64,000 nt of DNA, taken from Chamaea fasciata. Taxonomy: Eukaryota; Chordata; Aves; Passeriformes; Sylviidae. A program made the position numbers and the translations under genes. The stretch is taken from positions 42,676,144-42,740,143 of the forward strand of contig JARCOQ010000003.1 in NCBI GenBank assembly GCA_029207755.1, written 5' to 3'. Below are positions 24,601-36,770 of the stretch, piece by piece (position 1 is the first letter of the stretch; the number at the start of each line of letters is the position of its first letter). The notes under the pieces are model-generated. The model was not told the DNA's origin, made no database searches, and was given only the letters and a program-made list of their open reading frames with translations.

Positions 24601-27600
24601 TGGTACAAACTGTGCTCAGACAGACTCCAGGGTTTTGATACAACAATTCTTTTTTTTTTTTTTTAATTTAATGAAGGAGCCAATGGCAGCTAACAGCATA
24701 GATCCTGTCAAGAGTGGGAGGAAGAGATTTACCTTTCAGAGTCTGATCTGACCATTTCTCATTTTAAAAGTTCCTTAATGATGTGGCTGGCACCAAAATG
24801 CTACCCACATCCCTTTTATCCAGTGCCACAACCTGCTTACGAGAGGAGAGAATTGCATATGTAGATTAGTTATCAGCCATAGATAAATTAGAAAATTCTC
24901 CACTTTTTTTTTACAATTTTGTCTTCTGTTTAGCATTAGTTCAGGTATTTTATGTCCTGATGTGGAACCTCTTGGTAAGGAGTGAGGAAAAGCTGCTTTA
25001 CCACAGAGCAGCCAAGACACCCACGCCAATGGAGCAGCTGCAACCCGGGCTCCTCAGCTTCTGCTGCTGGAATTGCACCCAGCAGGGTGCCTGCGGGCAC
25101 TGGCTGAGCCAGGCTGCTAGCAGGCTGCACTGCTGCTTCATTTGTCAGAGCTTCCAACCCGTGGCACATCTTGGCTTTTCAGCAGAAACCAACCGGGAGG
25201 CACGATGGAAAGCATGGCACGGTGTAACCCACAGAGCATCAAAGTTCTGGGCTCTTCAGAGGGGGCACACCCATCCCAGAGGTAATCTACTGATGATCAA
25301 AGAAATCACTTCTAGCCCGCTGTTTTGTAGCTCATTTATACTGGGCAGCAGGAAGAGAAGTGACCTTTTCAACCCAGCAGCAGTAGCCTGGCGTGCAAAC
25401 CCAAGTCCCAAAATTTGATTTATGGTTTTGAATTCCGCATTTACAGTTACATAAAGTCCAGGCTGAAATCCCAAAATGCGCTAGCTTGCTCTGATTAGCA
25501 GTATATTTTGCTTTCTGGTGAGAGGCTAAGGACTAACAAGCCATAAAGTTCAGATCCAATTCTTGCCTGCCTTGGAGTTCAGCTGTATTTCTGGTTGTGT
25601 CAGACTCTTGCGCAGGTGTTGCACAGGTCCATCTCACAGCTGAGGTGCAGGAGGTGGAGGAGATGTCCTCTGCTCTGAGAGTAACCAGGGAAGGCAGAGG
25701 GTGCAGCCTAATGCTGCTCTGCCAGAATGGGTCACTTTGTTTGTGCCATGGTGCAGTTCAGAAAGCAATGGGCATATGAAGTATAGAATCATGGATATGG
25801 GTACATATATGGATACAGATACAGACACAAATATAGAGGCAGTTCTGACACACTAGAAACCAAAAAGGTGGGAAGTCTTTAGGAGACAGAAGGAGTCAGG
25901 ATGAAGCAGATTTTTAACCCAAATGAGCTATCCAGTCCATCACATCACATGAGTCTTTAAATCTTACTCTTTAATTTTTTGAGTATGGAGTCAGAGCCAG
26001 CCATGTCAGCTGTGTTTTGTGGAAAATGTGAGCAATGAGGAAGATTGAAAGCAGGGAAGTGGAAGGTTTCAATATTGTCACAGAGTTAAATGTTTTGATT
26101 TCTCAGGAACAGCCTTTTAGTGTGACTGCTTTTTAAGGGTTATTATCTCTACTATAACATGTCATTAACTAAAAGGCAAAAATTGACACAAAATGCTTCA
26201 GTCAAACTAAAATGTTTTTTGATATCTTTCATGGAGAACTGTGGGGATTTTTTTTTTTTAAACTTGTCATTCCTACCTGGAACAAATGGAAATGCTGAAG
26301 TCCTGAACCCCATGTGAAGTGAAGTATCTTTCTCTTCCACAACACTCTTGCTATCTGTGGAGCTCTGCAAACCGCTGAAGCAAGGAATGCTATAACTGGG
26401 AAGGTTACAGAGGGTGTCCCAGTCTGATGGCTTGATGGAGGTGAGTGGGAAGGGAAAGGGAGTCCACTCCAGACTGAGGGCCAGGGCAAAGGAATTCTGC
26501 TCCTGCCTTCACAGGAGCTGCCCACCCCTCTGTGATGGCTTGCCCCTGCCTGCAGAGGCAGCAATAACACGGTGTTTCCATGATTAAGGGCCTCTGGACA
26601 CACTGGTGAAGGGCTACAGAATAATCCAGCAGGGAATGTTTTGTCACTGCCTCCAGACACCAGTTCTGTAACCATGCTGCAAAAAACAGCAGTAAGAGTG
26701 GGAGTTTCTGGTTTAATATCTGGGGGCAGAGGTTTGCATCTGGCCTCAGCCCAGAAAACACTTCTACAGAGCATTGCTGGAAGTGGGCAAAGCTCCTGCT
26801 TCTGCTGCCTGTGAGTCTTGTGTGTGAACACAAGGAGGGAGCGGAAATACAGACTCCCACTTCATGTGACAAATAAGCAAGAGGGTAATTTCCTCTTCCC
26901 TGGTGACTGTAGGGCTGCATGGCCCTTTGGGATCTGTATGCTCTTATGGTTTGAGGAAGTGTATAATCCCATCCTGAAAGAAAGTGGTTTCTTATGGAAA
27001 GCCTGAATATCCCTACCCTGGATTTTGCATGTGACTGAAATGGTTGTCCTACAGATGCTAGCAATTAGCCATGGAGAGGAAGCCTGCCACAGGGCCCAAG
27101 GGCTGTGGAAACTACCCAGGAACTTCGGGGTACATGGACCATGTCAGTGGCCACCACATAATTCTGGATTAGACCTGGGGCAGGCAGAGGGAAACTGCCC
27201 CTCTGATATCCCAAAGTAAAATCTGAAAAAGAAGTGCCCAACCAACAGTCCTGATTCTCCTCCTCATCCCCTTCTGACCCACATGTTGCCCTTGGGGCAG
27301 GAGTAGTAACAGAACCTCAGGGGGTGCAGTGCATGATTAGAAACCCTTCGGGCCTAGGGCTTGAGTATCCCGTGCTGGTGGGGGCATTCCTGGTCAGGGG
27401 TCTGCACTGGCTTTGTCTGGGACGTGGGAGCTCCATAAACCCCAAATGTGGGGCTCTTCCCCAGCCTCGTCTTCCTTTTTAGAGGGTGAAGGGGGAAAGA
27501 AGAGAGGCTGAGCCTCCTGACTTTATTGTTTCAGGCTATTCTGCCAAAACTGGGTGTTCTTGTACCCTTTGAAAATGATGTTCTTTGAAACTGGGTGTCC

Positions 27601-28529
27601 TCATGTCCAGTTCTGGAAATCGCAGCTTTTCGAAAATAATAAAAGCAAAGAAAGAAATCATTTTGGGGGCAGAGGGAATATTTCCTGGCTTGCATCCCCC
27701 GTGCAGTATGCCCAGCTCACAGGCTATTAAAGGAATTTAGATTAGTCTTTCCCCTGGTCAATGGTTTCAAAGATACAAGAAGGGTTTCATCAGCCCTATG
27801 TGGAGGTAGATCACCCAGCCCGAGGTGGAATTTCACTTGGAAAAGACAGAAATTACAGTCATTCTATGAAGTTCACCAGGGACCCCATTATTGTTAATTA
27901 TTTTAAATGGAAGATGTTGGACACTCCGGTGGTGGGGAAAAGGCATTAAGAGACAAAGGGAAAGAAACACAATAAGCCTGGGAGAGACAGAAATTTCCCA
28001 GCAGGGCTATTTGAAGGGATCTGGAAGTCCCCCCTCAGCTTCCCCCAGCTAGAAAAGGAGGGGCACAGATTGAGGGACCAGTTCCTGACAGCTCTGCTGT
28101 GCTGTTAAATCTTACCGTCTCCTTGCTTTCTTTGCACACTAACTCTTCTTGTCCGAGGCAGAGATCACAGTCCAGGTTATCTTTAGTGCTTGTCACATCA
28201 TTCAAAACTTTGTTTCCCACCCCTCTCCCCCGACTTAGTTGCAAATTGTGAACAAAAGAGGGCACTTTCAGATGGAAATGCTCCAATACTCACTCCACCT
28301 GCAGAAGGTAACCCCCATCTCCCCTGATATTTACCATCAGTCACACCGAAGCCCTGCAGAGGAATATGCCTGAAGGTGGGCTGTGGAGGAGGGTGCAGGT
28401 ACAGGAGCATCCTTCTGTCTCCCGCTTCAGTGAATGGGAACTTGCCTCTCTTTATGGACCCATTTGCAGGTGCTAACCGTATTAGCATAGCCCCAGCGGG
28501 AGATTTCATCAGGAAATGTAGTAATGCGA
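21622..28529. other. Non-coding stretch with homopolymer tracts
   Basis: I see no supported gene. Simple sequence: T9 directly followed by A11 (24112-24131) and a T-rich tract at about 24648-24664. At 25785-25830 there is a degenerate (GATACA/GATATG)n run that starts with 'tatagaatcatgga', faintly like a reversed CR1 tail, but no CR1 body follows. Two overlapping minus-strand frames of 200 and 219 codons (26229-27064) are discussed as an observation. Positions 27250-27700 contain a near-repeat of 'aaactgggtgtycty' (27547-27560 and 27588-27601), too little to call an LTR. Confidence 0.5.
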
Positions 28530-28789
28530 TAAGGAATAATGGGTTCCAACTGAAAAGAGTGGAAATTCAGGTCAGATGTACAGAAAAAAAACTCTTTACT
28601 GTGCGGTGGTGAGGCACTGGCACAGGTTGCTCAGGGAATCTGTGGATGCCCCATCCCTGGCAGTGTACAAGGCCAGGAGAGCAGCGTGGTCTAATGGAAG
28701 GGGTCCCTGCCTGTGGGAGAAGGGTTACAACTAGATGATCTTCCAGGGCCCTTCCAACCCAAACCATTTCATTATTCTGTTCTATGATT
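28530..28789 (+). mobile_element. CR1 LINE, 5'-truncated 3' end
   Basis: This is a clear avian CR1 3' end. A worn 'caaactgaaagagggtagattcagattagatattaggaagaaattctttactgtg' segment (28530-28603) is followed by 'gtggtgaggcactggcacaggttgc' (28605-28630). Then come 'ggatgccccatccctggcagtgt' (28643-28665), the 'gtggtctaatggaa' step, 'aactagatgatcttccaggg' (28730-28748), 'cccttccaacccaaacc' and a tail ending tctatgatt. About 15 bases of the usual 'ttggatggggctttg' step are missing after 'ggccagg' (about 28679). Only the non-coding 3' end is present, as for most CR1 copies; it cannot encode reverse transcriptase. Confidence 0.92.
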
Positions 28790-30798
28790 TATCATCTTCA
28801 AGAATACTAAATGTTTTAAAGAATGCAGAAAAATTATGGTCATGAGTAAGGTATTTGGTATGTAATTGGAATGGATTCCACAATAATTAATTAAACTTTA
28901 GCTAAAGGTTAAGTTAAATGTCTAAAATTAAAGGGAGTTAGCTGTATACTTCATTCCCACCAGGAGTGTGAGAATCCCTGAAAACCACTTTGGAAAATAA
29001 GGGAGAAATATTCCTCCCCCTCACGTGTACTTAACTTTGATACGTGTGTGAGCCTCCCAAAAGGAAGAAGGGTGATATTGCAGCAGGATTTGGAACTGGG
29101 AAATGCAAGCTGCAAAATTCATGTGAAGATGATTCCCAAGGATCCAAGCTGAAGGGTTGCTCATGACAGGCAGTAATGATACAGGTTTGGCTGTGGGTCG
29201 TCCGTGAAAAAAGGTTCAGGTCTGAATTTCAAACCGTGCCCCTAACAACAGAGGGAGAGGAGAGCCAATTTCATCCCATTGACATTTATTTAATCAAAGA
29301 TGGTAACCAGATAGGTGCCCTTTCAAAAGTAGTTCAGGGCACCTTCTGGTTCACATGCATTCCTCTGCAAATCAGATGCCAGAGCTGTGCTTAGTCGATC
29401 ATAACTGAATGTGTCACGTGGATTTCTAAAAGCCTTATCCCTGGAAAGGGACAACTGTGAGATGCAAGCAAAAAGTCTGGCTGTAGAACTGTCAGAACGA
29501 CCCCGTACAATAAAGCTTTAAGAATGAAACCTGCAGGATGGTATACATTTGGATCCAGTGCTGAAAACATTAACCCTACAGAGGGTTACAGGCAATGGCA
29601 AGCAAATCTGCCAAGAAACATCTTGTTGAAATCTCTAATTGAGGCAGAAACTCAGGTTAGTTTCATGTGCCAGTTGAAAAAGAGAACTGGAAGTAAGAAA
29701 CAGGCACTTGTGCTTGGACCTTCATTAAACAGGCCCAGCTTTTAAGTTAGTCACACTTGTTTTCTTGCTTTCAGATCTTTTCAGTGAGTATGTTTTGACA
29801 TAGACACAATGCAACCTGATGTTAAAAATATTAAGATGGTGCCAAACCAATTTGTAGCATATAAGAAGATTTGTTATCATATAAAAAAAGAAGCTATGAA
29901 TATCTGGGAGGTAGAAAAACAGTATTATTATAACCATGCAAAAATTATGTACAGCCTTATCTTTGACATTTTTGGAGGATAGTTTGTGTTTAGAAAGAAG
30001 ACAGCTGTTTCTGAAGGAAGTTTACTTCTGAAGGGTGATGGAGAATTGTAACTGAACTTGCTTTGCTGCTTGTGGGAGTTCCTAGAACATGGGAATATGA
30101 AGCAGCTCCCAAAGACTGAAACTCTGACAGTTGTAAAATGATAGCTTTTGAGAGTAACCAGGTAAAGGCAATGAGAAGTCAATCTGTGCCATCGTGTTTC
30201 TCTACTACCCACCTGTTTTCCTGCCCCTCATTACATATTCCTGAAAAAGCAAGGCTGAGAAACTGTCCTTGAAATAGTGCATTGTAATAAGACATAGCTT
30301 TTGCCTGTTCTAGCACTTGGAAATTGTGTTTTGATTTATTATGTGTGGTTTGGCAAATCTGTTTTTGCAAGCTGCAGGCAATTGTCTGTAGAAACCATGC
30401 TCCAAACACAACGAGCACAGAGGCCTCTGATGGGCTCCTCAGAGACCACCATGAATGGAGCCAGTAAAAGAGAATGCCAAAGGAAACATTTGTATTACAG
30501 TCCAGGAGGAACCAGACCTTGGTTTTATCAGTCTCCTCAGTCTTCCGTGATGGAAACCTCTAAATGTGCTCATCATTAAGTCAGGGTAAACACACTCTGT
30601 ATATCCACTCCAGAAAATACAGACTGTGTACTGGCAGATCTACAGCCCTGGACTGTCAGCATCCTTGATACATGGCTCAGCCTCTTCTCCAGGGGAAATG
30701 AGAGCTCATACCAGCTGCACAGTAGCTCATGCACAAGCCAGAGCAGTGCCCAGGAGGGCAGTGACTTGGTGCCTCTCACATTGGCATCACAGGGGGCT
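28790..30798. other. Non-coding stretch, AT-rich
   Basis: No gene or recognisable repeat. A 12-bp palindrome CTTTAGCTAAAG lies at about 28896-28907. Open frames are 60-94 codons and unrecognised. Confidence 0.6.
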
Positions 30799-30819
30799 GG
30801 AAATTATCACATGATGACC
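30799..30819 (+). repeat. 21-bp exact repeat, copy 1
   Basis: This begins GGAAATTATC and ends CATGATGACC. It is identical over 21 bases to 31693-31713 and in the same orientation, and the flanks differ at once on both sides. Its core ATCACATGAT is itself palindromic and contains TCACATGA, the preferred E-box form of MITF/TFE-type factors, next to a GATA-type TTATC. Whether it is a regulatory site or a target-site duplication is open. Confidence 0.85.
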
Positions 30820-31692
30820 TCTGCTAAAACAGTCCCGGGTCTCAGTCTCATCATGCACAGAAGATATTCACAGGCCCTACAACCATCCTCACTCCTGGCA
30901 CAATTTCTGCTTGCCCGTTGAGGCTGGACCAGTGGAGGCAACAGCCCTGGGTGGAGGCTCAGGAAACACATGGAATGCTTTTTGTTTTGCTGCCTGTCTG
31001 GAAATTGTTGGAGAGTGTATGAGCAGAGCAGCCCCCGTGCACCAGTAAGCCAGGCATGAGCAAACCCCACAAACCCACATTAGAAATGATGCGGATGGAT
31101 AGTTCTTCCCAAGCTCCAGCTAGCCCCAGAGAGCAGGACCTGCCATGGCACAGCATATTTATGGAAGGGTAAAATTCCTCTCTCTGCAGGTCAAGGCCCA
31201 TGCAACATTCAAATCCCACTGAAGTGTATCCTGATCAAAGACCCGGGGACAGCATTTCAGTTCGCTGTGGGAGATACACTGAGAAAAGCCATGCACCAAG
31301 TCTCATACTGAGATTCCCACTGATGATGATGATGACACAGGAATCTGTCCTTGATCCTAGCAGGCTTCAGGGTGATTATTCCTGTGGGTGAGGTTATTCA
31401 TGTGTATATGTGGGAATGGAGTCTTTGTCTGGTGCCACTTAGCAGAGTTTTTCTCACAGACCTGACTAGGATTTTACTCCTAAATCTCCTTAATGATCCA
31501 AATACATTCCCACATTCTGTTTTTCAGGGCTAAGCAGAGCAAAAATGAAGGGGCAAGGAAGCCACAAATGCAGGAGTCTCAGCAAGGAATTTCAGGTACT
31601 GGACTACAATCCTAAAAAGTAGGAATGACTTTTTCTGTTTCTGTATTTGCTTTTCTCATAGTTGAAGATAACGGTTGTACTTTTTTAGCTAA
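30820..31692. other. 873-bp segment between two exact 21-bp repeats
   Basis: The segment is unrecognised. It has no poly(A) or poly(T) at either edge, no CR1 tail, and only short open frames (up to 87 codons, opposed). It contains a short (GAT)5 run at 31321-31335. If the bounding repeats are a target-site duplication, this would be the inserted body, but nothing inside supports that on its own. Confidence 0.5.
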
Positions 31693-31713
31693 GGAAATTA
31701 TCACATGATGACC
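31693..31713 (+). repeat. 21-bp exact repeat, copy 2
   Basis: Identical to 30799-30819. Start-to-start distance is 894 bp. An exact 21-bp match in a 64-kb window has a chance expectation of about 0.0005 under equal base frequencies, so common origin or selection is likely. The immediate neighbours (ctaa before, actgg after) do not resemble those of copy 1. Confidence 0.85.
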
Positions 31714-34532
31714 ACTGGATTTTCTACAGAGCCACCAACTGAACTGAGTCTTAGCAGTCCCTGTGAAGTGTATTAAATATTAGGTCATCCTTAGCATTTC
31801 CAGTCCCTGGGTATGTCCGGATGCTTGATGTTACCAGTGGTTCTGAACGCAGAGCTGTGTCCTGCTATGTGGGCAAAACCAAGAGGAGGGATTGTGCTCA
31901 AAGTGTACATCAGCCTCCACTTGAGTGCTTATCCACATCACCACCACTGCACAACAGCAGGATCATTGCAAGCACAAGGTCTTTGTGACAAGCCCAAAAG
32001 AAAAAGAGGCACTTGTAAGCAGACCAATCAGCCTTCTGAAAAGTTGGGAAAATGCCACCAAAATGTTGTCTGAAACACACAGGCATTGAACTCCCTTGTG
32101 CAGAGGGTCCCTGTGTATGTGAATAACTTTACCTGTAGAAGCAGAGTTGCTGCCAAGAGGACACATTCTCCAAACACGGTGCCCTGTGCAACTCTGTGAG
32201 CTGTGGGCTGTGTGAGGCGGAGGGAGGGAGCTGCTCACACGCCCCCGGCAATCTGTCATCCCCGGGTTCAGGCTGCTGTGAACAAGTGCCAGCACCACGC
32301 ACATTTAATTAACCTTTCTACAAGTTGTAAGATGAGCCATGTCTGTTAGCCACGAGATTTATTTTCAGCACTGCACGATGGCAATAGAAAATAGACACTG
32401 CAATTCAACAGGAAAGGGAGCAAATATGGGCAATGCAGTTCCACTAGGGAAGTTGGTTTAGCATAATGTAGCACTCTGAGTTTTTTCCAGTCTCCTCTAG
32501 CAAATTCATTCTGTTTCTCATGCATCAATGCTCCTGGAAAGTCCTTGTGTCATATTCCTTTCTCCTTAGCACACGTGTGAGATGCACTCAGGGCTTGTGA
32601 AGCAGAACTGCAGCGTCAGAGAATCACAGATGTTTCGCCTGCACCATATGGCGCCCCCCCCACCATTCCCGGCAGAGCAGCTCCTTGCACTGAAAGTCAA
32701 TGTTTTCCCCACACATGGGAAAACCAAATGGGGAGGCTATAAATGGAAAAAGGAACAAAACACCAACAAATCTGAGAAAACTGGTCTGAAAAACCAACCC
32801 ATAAAGTAGACTTGGCTAACATTGGGCACACCAGTGTAAAAAGCTGGATGCACACTCTTCACTGTGCACTGTGAATTTAAAGCACAAATTAAGAGTACAT
32901 TAGATGATATGCTGGGTTGTATCCCAGCCACATCCTATTGTCAGCTTGTACTCCAGCATTCAGGCACTTAACCACAGAGGGCTCTGGAGAAATGGCTTTT
33001 TATAACTGTGTTTTGTCAGAAGTATGGAATATTGTCAGCACAGCTTGCAAATATCATTACTGGGAAATGTAGAGTATTTCTACAGCATCTTTCATTTAAA
33101 GTCACCCAGTACATCTTTCATTTCAATCCACCCATTGCAGTAAGGATTAATGCATTTGAAGTTGTAAAAAAAAACCCCACCAAACAGAAAACAAATGAAT
33201 TAAAATAAGATTTTCTAAGTCCTCAGCCTTTGTGACCTAACTATGTCTGTCATCATATAGACATGTTCAGAAAGATTTTCTAAGACAGCAACGTCAATAA
33301 AACATCTATAGTAAATCCTGTTTGACCTTTCTGGGGACAATGTACCCAGCTCCCAGCTCCAGCTGGGCAGGCCTTCCCCAGGAGACACATCCAGCCTTGC
33401 TTTGCCCATCGCTTTGGGCCATGCTCTAACAGCTTTTCATAAATGTATTCCTGCTGCTAGAAATAGCCCTCTAGGGCAGGGTGCAGAGAGCATCAGCTCC
33501 AGTCAGAGCTATAAGCTGAGCGTAAAAAGCAGCTCACTCCATTTCCTCCAGCTCCTGAGTTTTCCTTTGAGAACGTGCCATCCACAAACTGATCTAATCA
33601 CGAATCAGCCCAAACTTGCTGAAGCAGAGAAATTTGGCTAGGAGCAGAAGACACAGGCCCATCTGACAGCCTGTGGAACTGCAACTGTGCCATATGACAC
33701 GGAGTTGTGATGTGGGATTTTTTGGGCGAGATGGTAAAACCCTTCAGACCCCAAGGAGCTTTGGACCTGATGAGATCACAGGTGCTTCATAGATCTCCTG
33801 AAAATATGGCAAAATAACCATAAAGAAAAACACTCCTAATTGAAAGCTGCACCTGTACACAGTAAAAGATACACATACATGGTTCTCCAGCCCATGCAAA
33901 TAGAGAATCCACTGATGTTCACTGCATATATAGACTCTGATCACCAGATCCTTTATGTGTGGACACATTTTTTTATACAGGACGCCACACAGATTTCAGA
34001 GGGACAAGTCATACAGGTTTGAGATAGCTCCCCATCGCTGCTGGTGTGAACAACCCAAAGGCAGCAAATAACATATTGAGGCCAACTCTCAGGCATCCCA
34101 GGCTGAATCGAAATGCCTGAATCATCTCACCTCACATTTTCACTGTTGGCAGCCTCCAGCCTCCACAGCAGGGGCAACCGAGTGACTCTGGTGCAAAAGC
34201 AGAGCGATAGCCAAGCCCCCAGGCCCCCCACACACACACTATCGGAGGGAACTGGTACCAGGCTCTGCTGTGTAAACAACCAGGGCAAAGGAGAAAGAGG
34301 TGGTGGTGGGGTTAAATATCTGCTCTCTTTTACGAGACCACCTACAAAATGTTGCAAAGACCCAGCAACAAAAATAATCTGCCACAATTCCAGTGTTAGG
34401 CAAAATATAAACAATGTAAGTGCTCTGTTAAAAAGAACATCTGGGGAGTTGGGAGCTGCACAGATGTTTTCACAAGTTGTTTTTTAAGGAAAAATAACCC
34501 TGCTAAATTTTCTGCCTCTTCCATCTTGTCTC
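31714..34532. other. Non-coding stretch, nothing distinctive
   Basis: No gene is supported. A C8 run lies at about 32653-32660. The frames of 113-124 codons (31963-32304 minus, 34113-34487 plus) are unrecognised and lack any coding signature. Confidence 0.6.
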
Positions 34533-34567
34533 TCTTGACTGTGTTTATCAAGTCAAGATATAAACAC
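34533..34567. repeat. Two interleaved 8-bp inverted repeats
   Basis: TCTTGACT (34533-34540) pairs with AGTCAAGA (34551-34558), and GTGTTTAT (34541-34548) pairs with ATAAACAC (34560-34567). The order is left1, left2, right1, right2, so the two helices are mutually crossing, as in a pseudoknot. The connecting segments are 0, 2 and 1 nt, too short for both helices to form fully at once in one strand. They could be alternatives. Single 8-bp inverted repeats are common, but two packed into 35 bp is less usual. Confidence 0.85.
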
Positions 34568-34723
34568 ATTAAAAAAACCTTTAGAGGGCCATCTCATGCT
34601 GTATTATTAATTTGGAATTGACTGAGGGTTTGCAGCTGGCTTCAGTTTGACCCCTGGCTCTTTTAAAGTCACTCCACACAAATGATTAACCAGTTTGTGT
34701 GTTGATTGGATTTTACATGCATA

Positions 34724-34789
34724 AATATATACACACACACAGATACACACATACAGGTATATATACACAAACACACACGCATATACATA
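34724..34789 (+). repeat. Imperfect TA/CA microsatellite
   Basis: Alternating purine-pyrimidine sequence made of ATAT, ACACACAC and interruptions (ACAG, ACAA). It is an interrupted dinucleotide repeat, probably an old one, with possible Z-DNA character. No function is implied. Confidence 0.85.
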
Positions 34790-36034
34790 GGAAGCAGTTT
34801 GCTATGAATGACCATCAAACTTAGCTAAGATCACACAGGCTGGCTTGGGGCTCTGCCTGGGCAGTCAGAAGAGTGGTCACAGTTTTGGGATTCCTTGAGA
34901 AAGGCAGGTGCTGAAGAATCTCTAGGTGAGGAAAGTTTATTGCCTGGGAAAGTACAAGGGGTATACTGCTTAAGTCAGTTTTTCTTTTTAGCTTCAAGCT
35001 AAAGAAGTTAGGTTTCTTAGATTAAAAAACACTATTAGAATTTTTAGAAAACAATTTGGTTTTTTCTTAATTCTGTAAAAAAACCCCAAACAACTGGCTG
35101 TGATTTAAATATAAAAAGTAAATTAGAAAGGCTAATTGGAGGAGCCAATGTACCTATTCCTTGAAATACATGAGAAAATAAATTTGCCCACTGGGTCATT
35201 AGGAAGCAGAGCAATTCAATACAACTTTAAAGGGTGGTCTTTTCCAGAGAGGGGGTTGGAGATGCTTACTGCACTCAGCTAATAAAAATAATGCGCCAGA
35301 AGAACTTGAGGTGTTGAAAGAAGAGATGCTGAAGCAAATTAATAAACTCAGTACTGTGCATCACTGGGCCCAGATGGCAAATACCAACAAGACCTGAGTG
35401 AAGGGCTGGAAACCTCACAAAACCCTGCCCTGCACTAAACCCAGTTTGTGTCTTGGAGGACAGGCAAGCAGTGGAGGCTGTGACCACGTTTCCAAGTCAG
35501 CCCGTATCTCCAGCTGGGGAAGTCTGGCCCAGTGGGCTCTGCCTCAGACCTGCTTATCTGGTTGGGTGCAGTTGGGTCTGTTGCTGGAAGACCAAGATTT
35601 TCCATCCTGGTCACTGAGCCAGCCAGCAGCGTGGCAGCCAGGAATGGTGGAAAAACTGCCCACAGACAGTGTAGGGTCTCAGAGCTGTGGCCTTGGCCCC
35701 AGCATCGCACCAGCAGCGTGAAGGAATACAGGGAACTACTCCGGCCAAGCCAGAGGTGCAGTCAAGACCTCAGGGTTGGTGGCTGTATTGGGTGCATGTT
35801 GATACCACCCGAGACATGGTCACATCCATGGGATAATGGGACCCCAAACAAATGTGAAAATGCCTGGCAGTGGCACTGGCCAGACTGAGAGATGGGAAAA
35901 TTAAGAGAAGATTAAAGAACACAAATGTGAAAAGCATTTGAGATGCTTTATTGTATTTCACTTCTGGCGATGCAAAAGTGCTACTAGAAACATTATCAAG
36001 ACATTCTTCTGTTTTGTTTAATGGGGATTTGTAT
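34790..36034. other. Non-coding stretch, nothing distinctive
   Basis: AT-rich to about 35200, with an 8-bp hairpin TTTAGCTT-c-AAGCTAAA near 34988-35004. It is then more GC-rich, with overlapping frames of 91-118 codons on both strands at 35398-35888. None is recognised. Confidence 0.6.
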
Positions 36035-36318
36035 TATAGAAGCACAGAATGTCCTGAGTTGAAAGAGACCCACAAGGATCACTTCTCCAACCCCTGGCTC
36101 TGCACAGCAACATCCCCAAGAGTCACACCAAGTGCCTGAGAGTATTGCCCAGACACTTCTTGAACTCTGTCAGGCTTGGTGCTGTGACCACTTCCCTGGG
36201 GAGACTTTTCTACTGTCCAGCCACCCTCTGAGAGAAGAACCATTCCCTAATACCCAACCTAAACCTCTCCTGATACAGTGTCATGCCATTCTCTAGGATC
36301 CTCTCCCTGGTGACCAGA
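36035..36318 (-). mobile_element. CR1 LINE, 5'-truncated 3' end, reversed
   Basis: This is a textbook reversed avian CR1. It opens with the complement of the tail (tatagaagcacagaatg, 36036-36052), then 'tcctgagttgaaagagacccacaaggatca' and 'tccaacccctggctctgcaca'. Then come 'atccccaagagtcacaccaagtgcctgag', 'ttcttgaactctgtcaggcttggtgctgtgaccacttccctggggag' and 'ccaccctctgagagaagaacc'. Last is 'tccctggtgaccag', where the copy is truncated. The sequence agrees with the 3' part of CR1 ORF2 plus the 3' UTR. It is of the same tail subfamily as 58806-59006 (the tail opens '...tcctgagttg' here and closes 'caactcagcata' there). Non-coding as it stands. Confidence 0.93.
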
Positions 36319-36770
36319 ATTTTCTGGGTTTTTTTCTTTTTGTAGTACTGTTTCAAAAAACAAAGAGTGATCAGACCATCACTGTTGTGTCTCTCTGGTG
36401 AAACCTGGGAGGCAGTGTGGTGGAAGAAGGAAAGGTGTGCAGGATTATGAATAGTGTAACTTGGAAAAATTCAACAAATAAACTTGCAGTAAGCAAGGCA
36501 GCAGCTAGCTGATCACTACATTATCTCTCTGCTCCTCCTTGGCTGAGAGATTTCTAGGATATCAGCTTGGTGAGGATTTTTACCTGTTCCTGGGGAAGGG
36601 AGAAGCCTCTACTGTGTGGCTAACTTAAATAAATCTGATTTTCTGCCTGTACTGGATGCTGACTTTGGGATATAAGATGGTACCTCTGGAGAAACAAAGC
36701 ATTAAAAGAAGCATATCAATTAATAAATAATAATGTTTTATTTACACTGTATAAAAAGAACATTTTTCTA
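36319..36770. other. Non-coding gap between CR1 and hairpin
   Basis: No gene and no further repeat beyond T-rich and A-rich runs (36329-36365). The stretch just before the hairpin is AT-rich, with 'taataaataataatg' at about 36721-36735. Confidence 0.65.

Noticed and set aside
25785..25830. Possible reversed CR1 tail ('tatagaatcatgga')
   Set aside because: No CR1 body follows; the rest is a degenerate GATACA-type simple repeat.
27250..27700. Possible solitary LTR (TATA-like ataaacc, AATAAA, duplicated 'aaactgggtgt' words)
   Set aside because: No TG...CA ends, no target duplication and no second LTR could be identified.
28680..28760. tRNA-like words ('gtggtctaatgg', 'ggttacaac')
   Set aside because: These are part of the CR1 3' end at 28530-28789; no cloverleaf fits.
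31321..31335. Possible snoRNA C box (TGATGA) in the GAT run
   Set aside because: It is a (GAT)5 microsatellite, and no paired D box or terminal stem was found.
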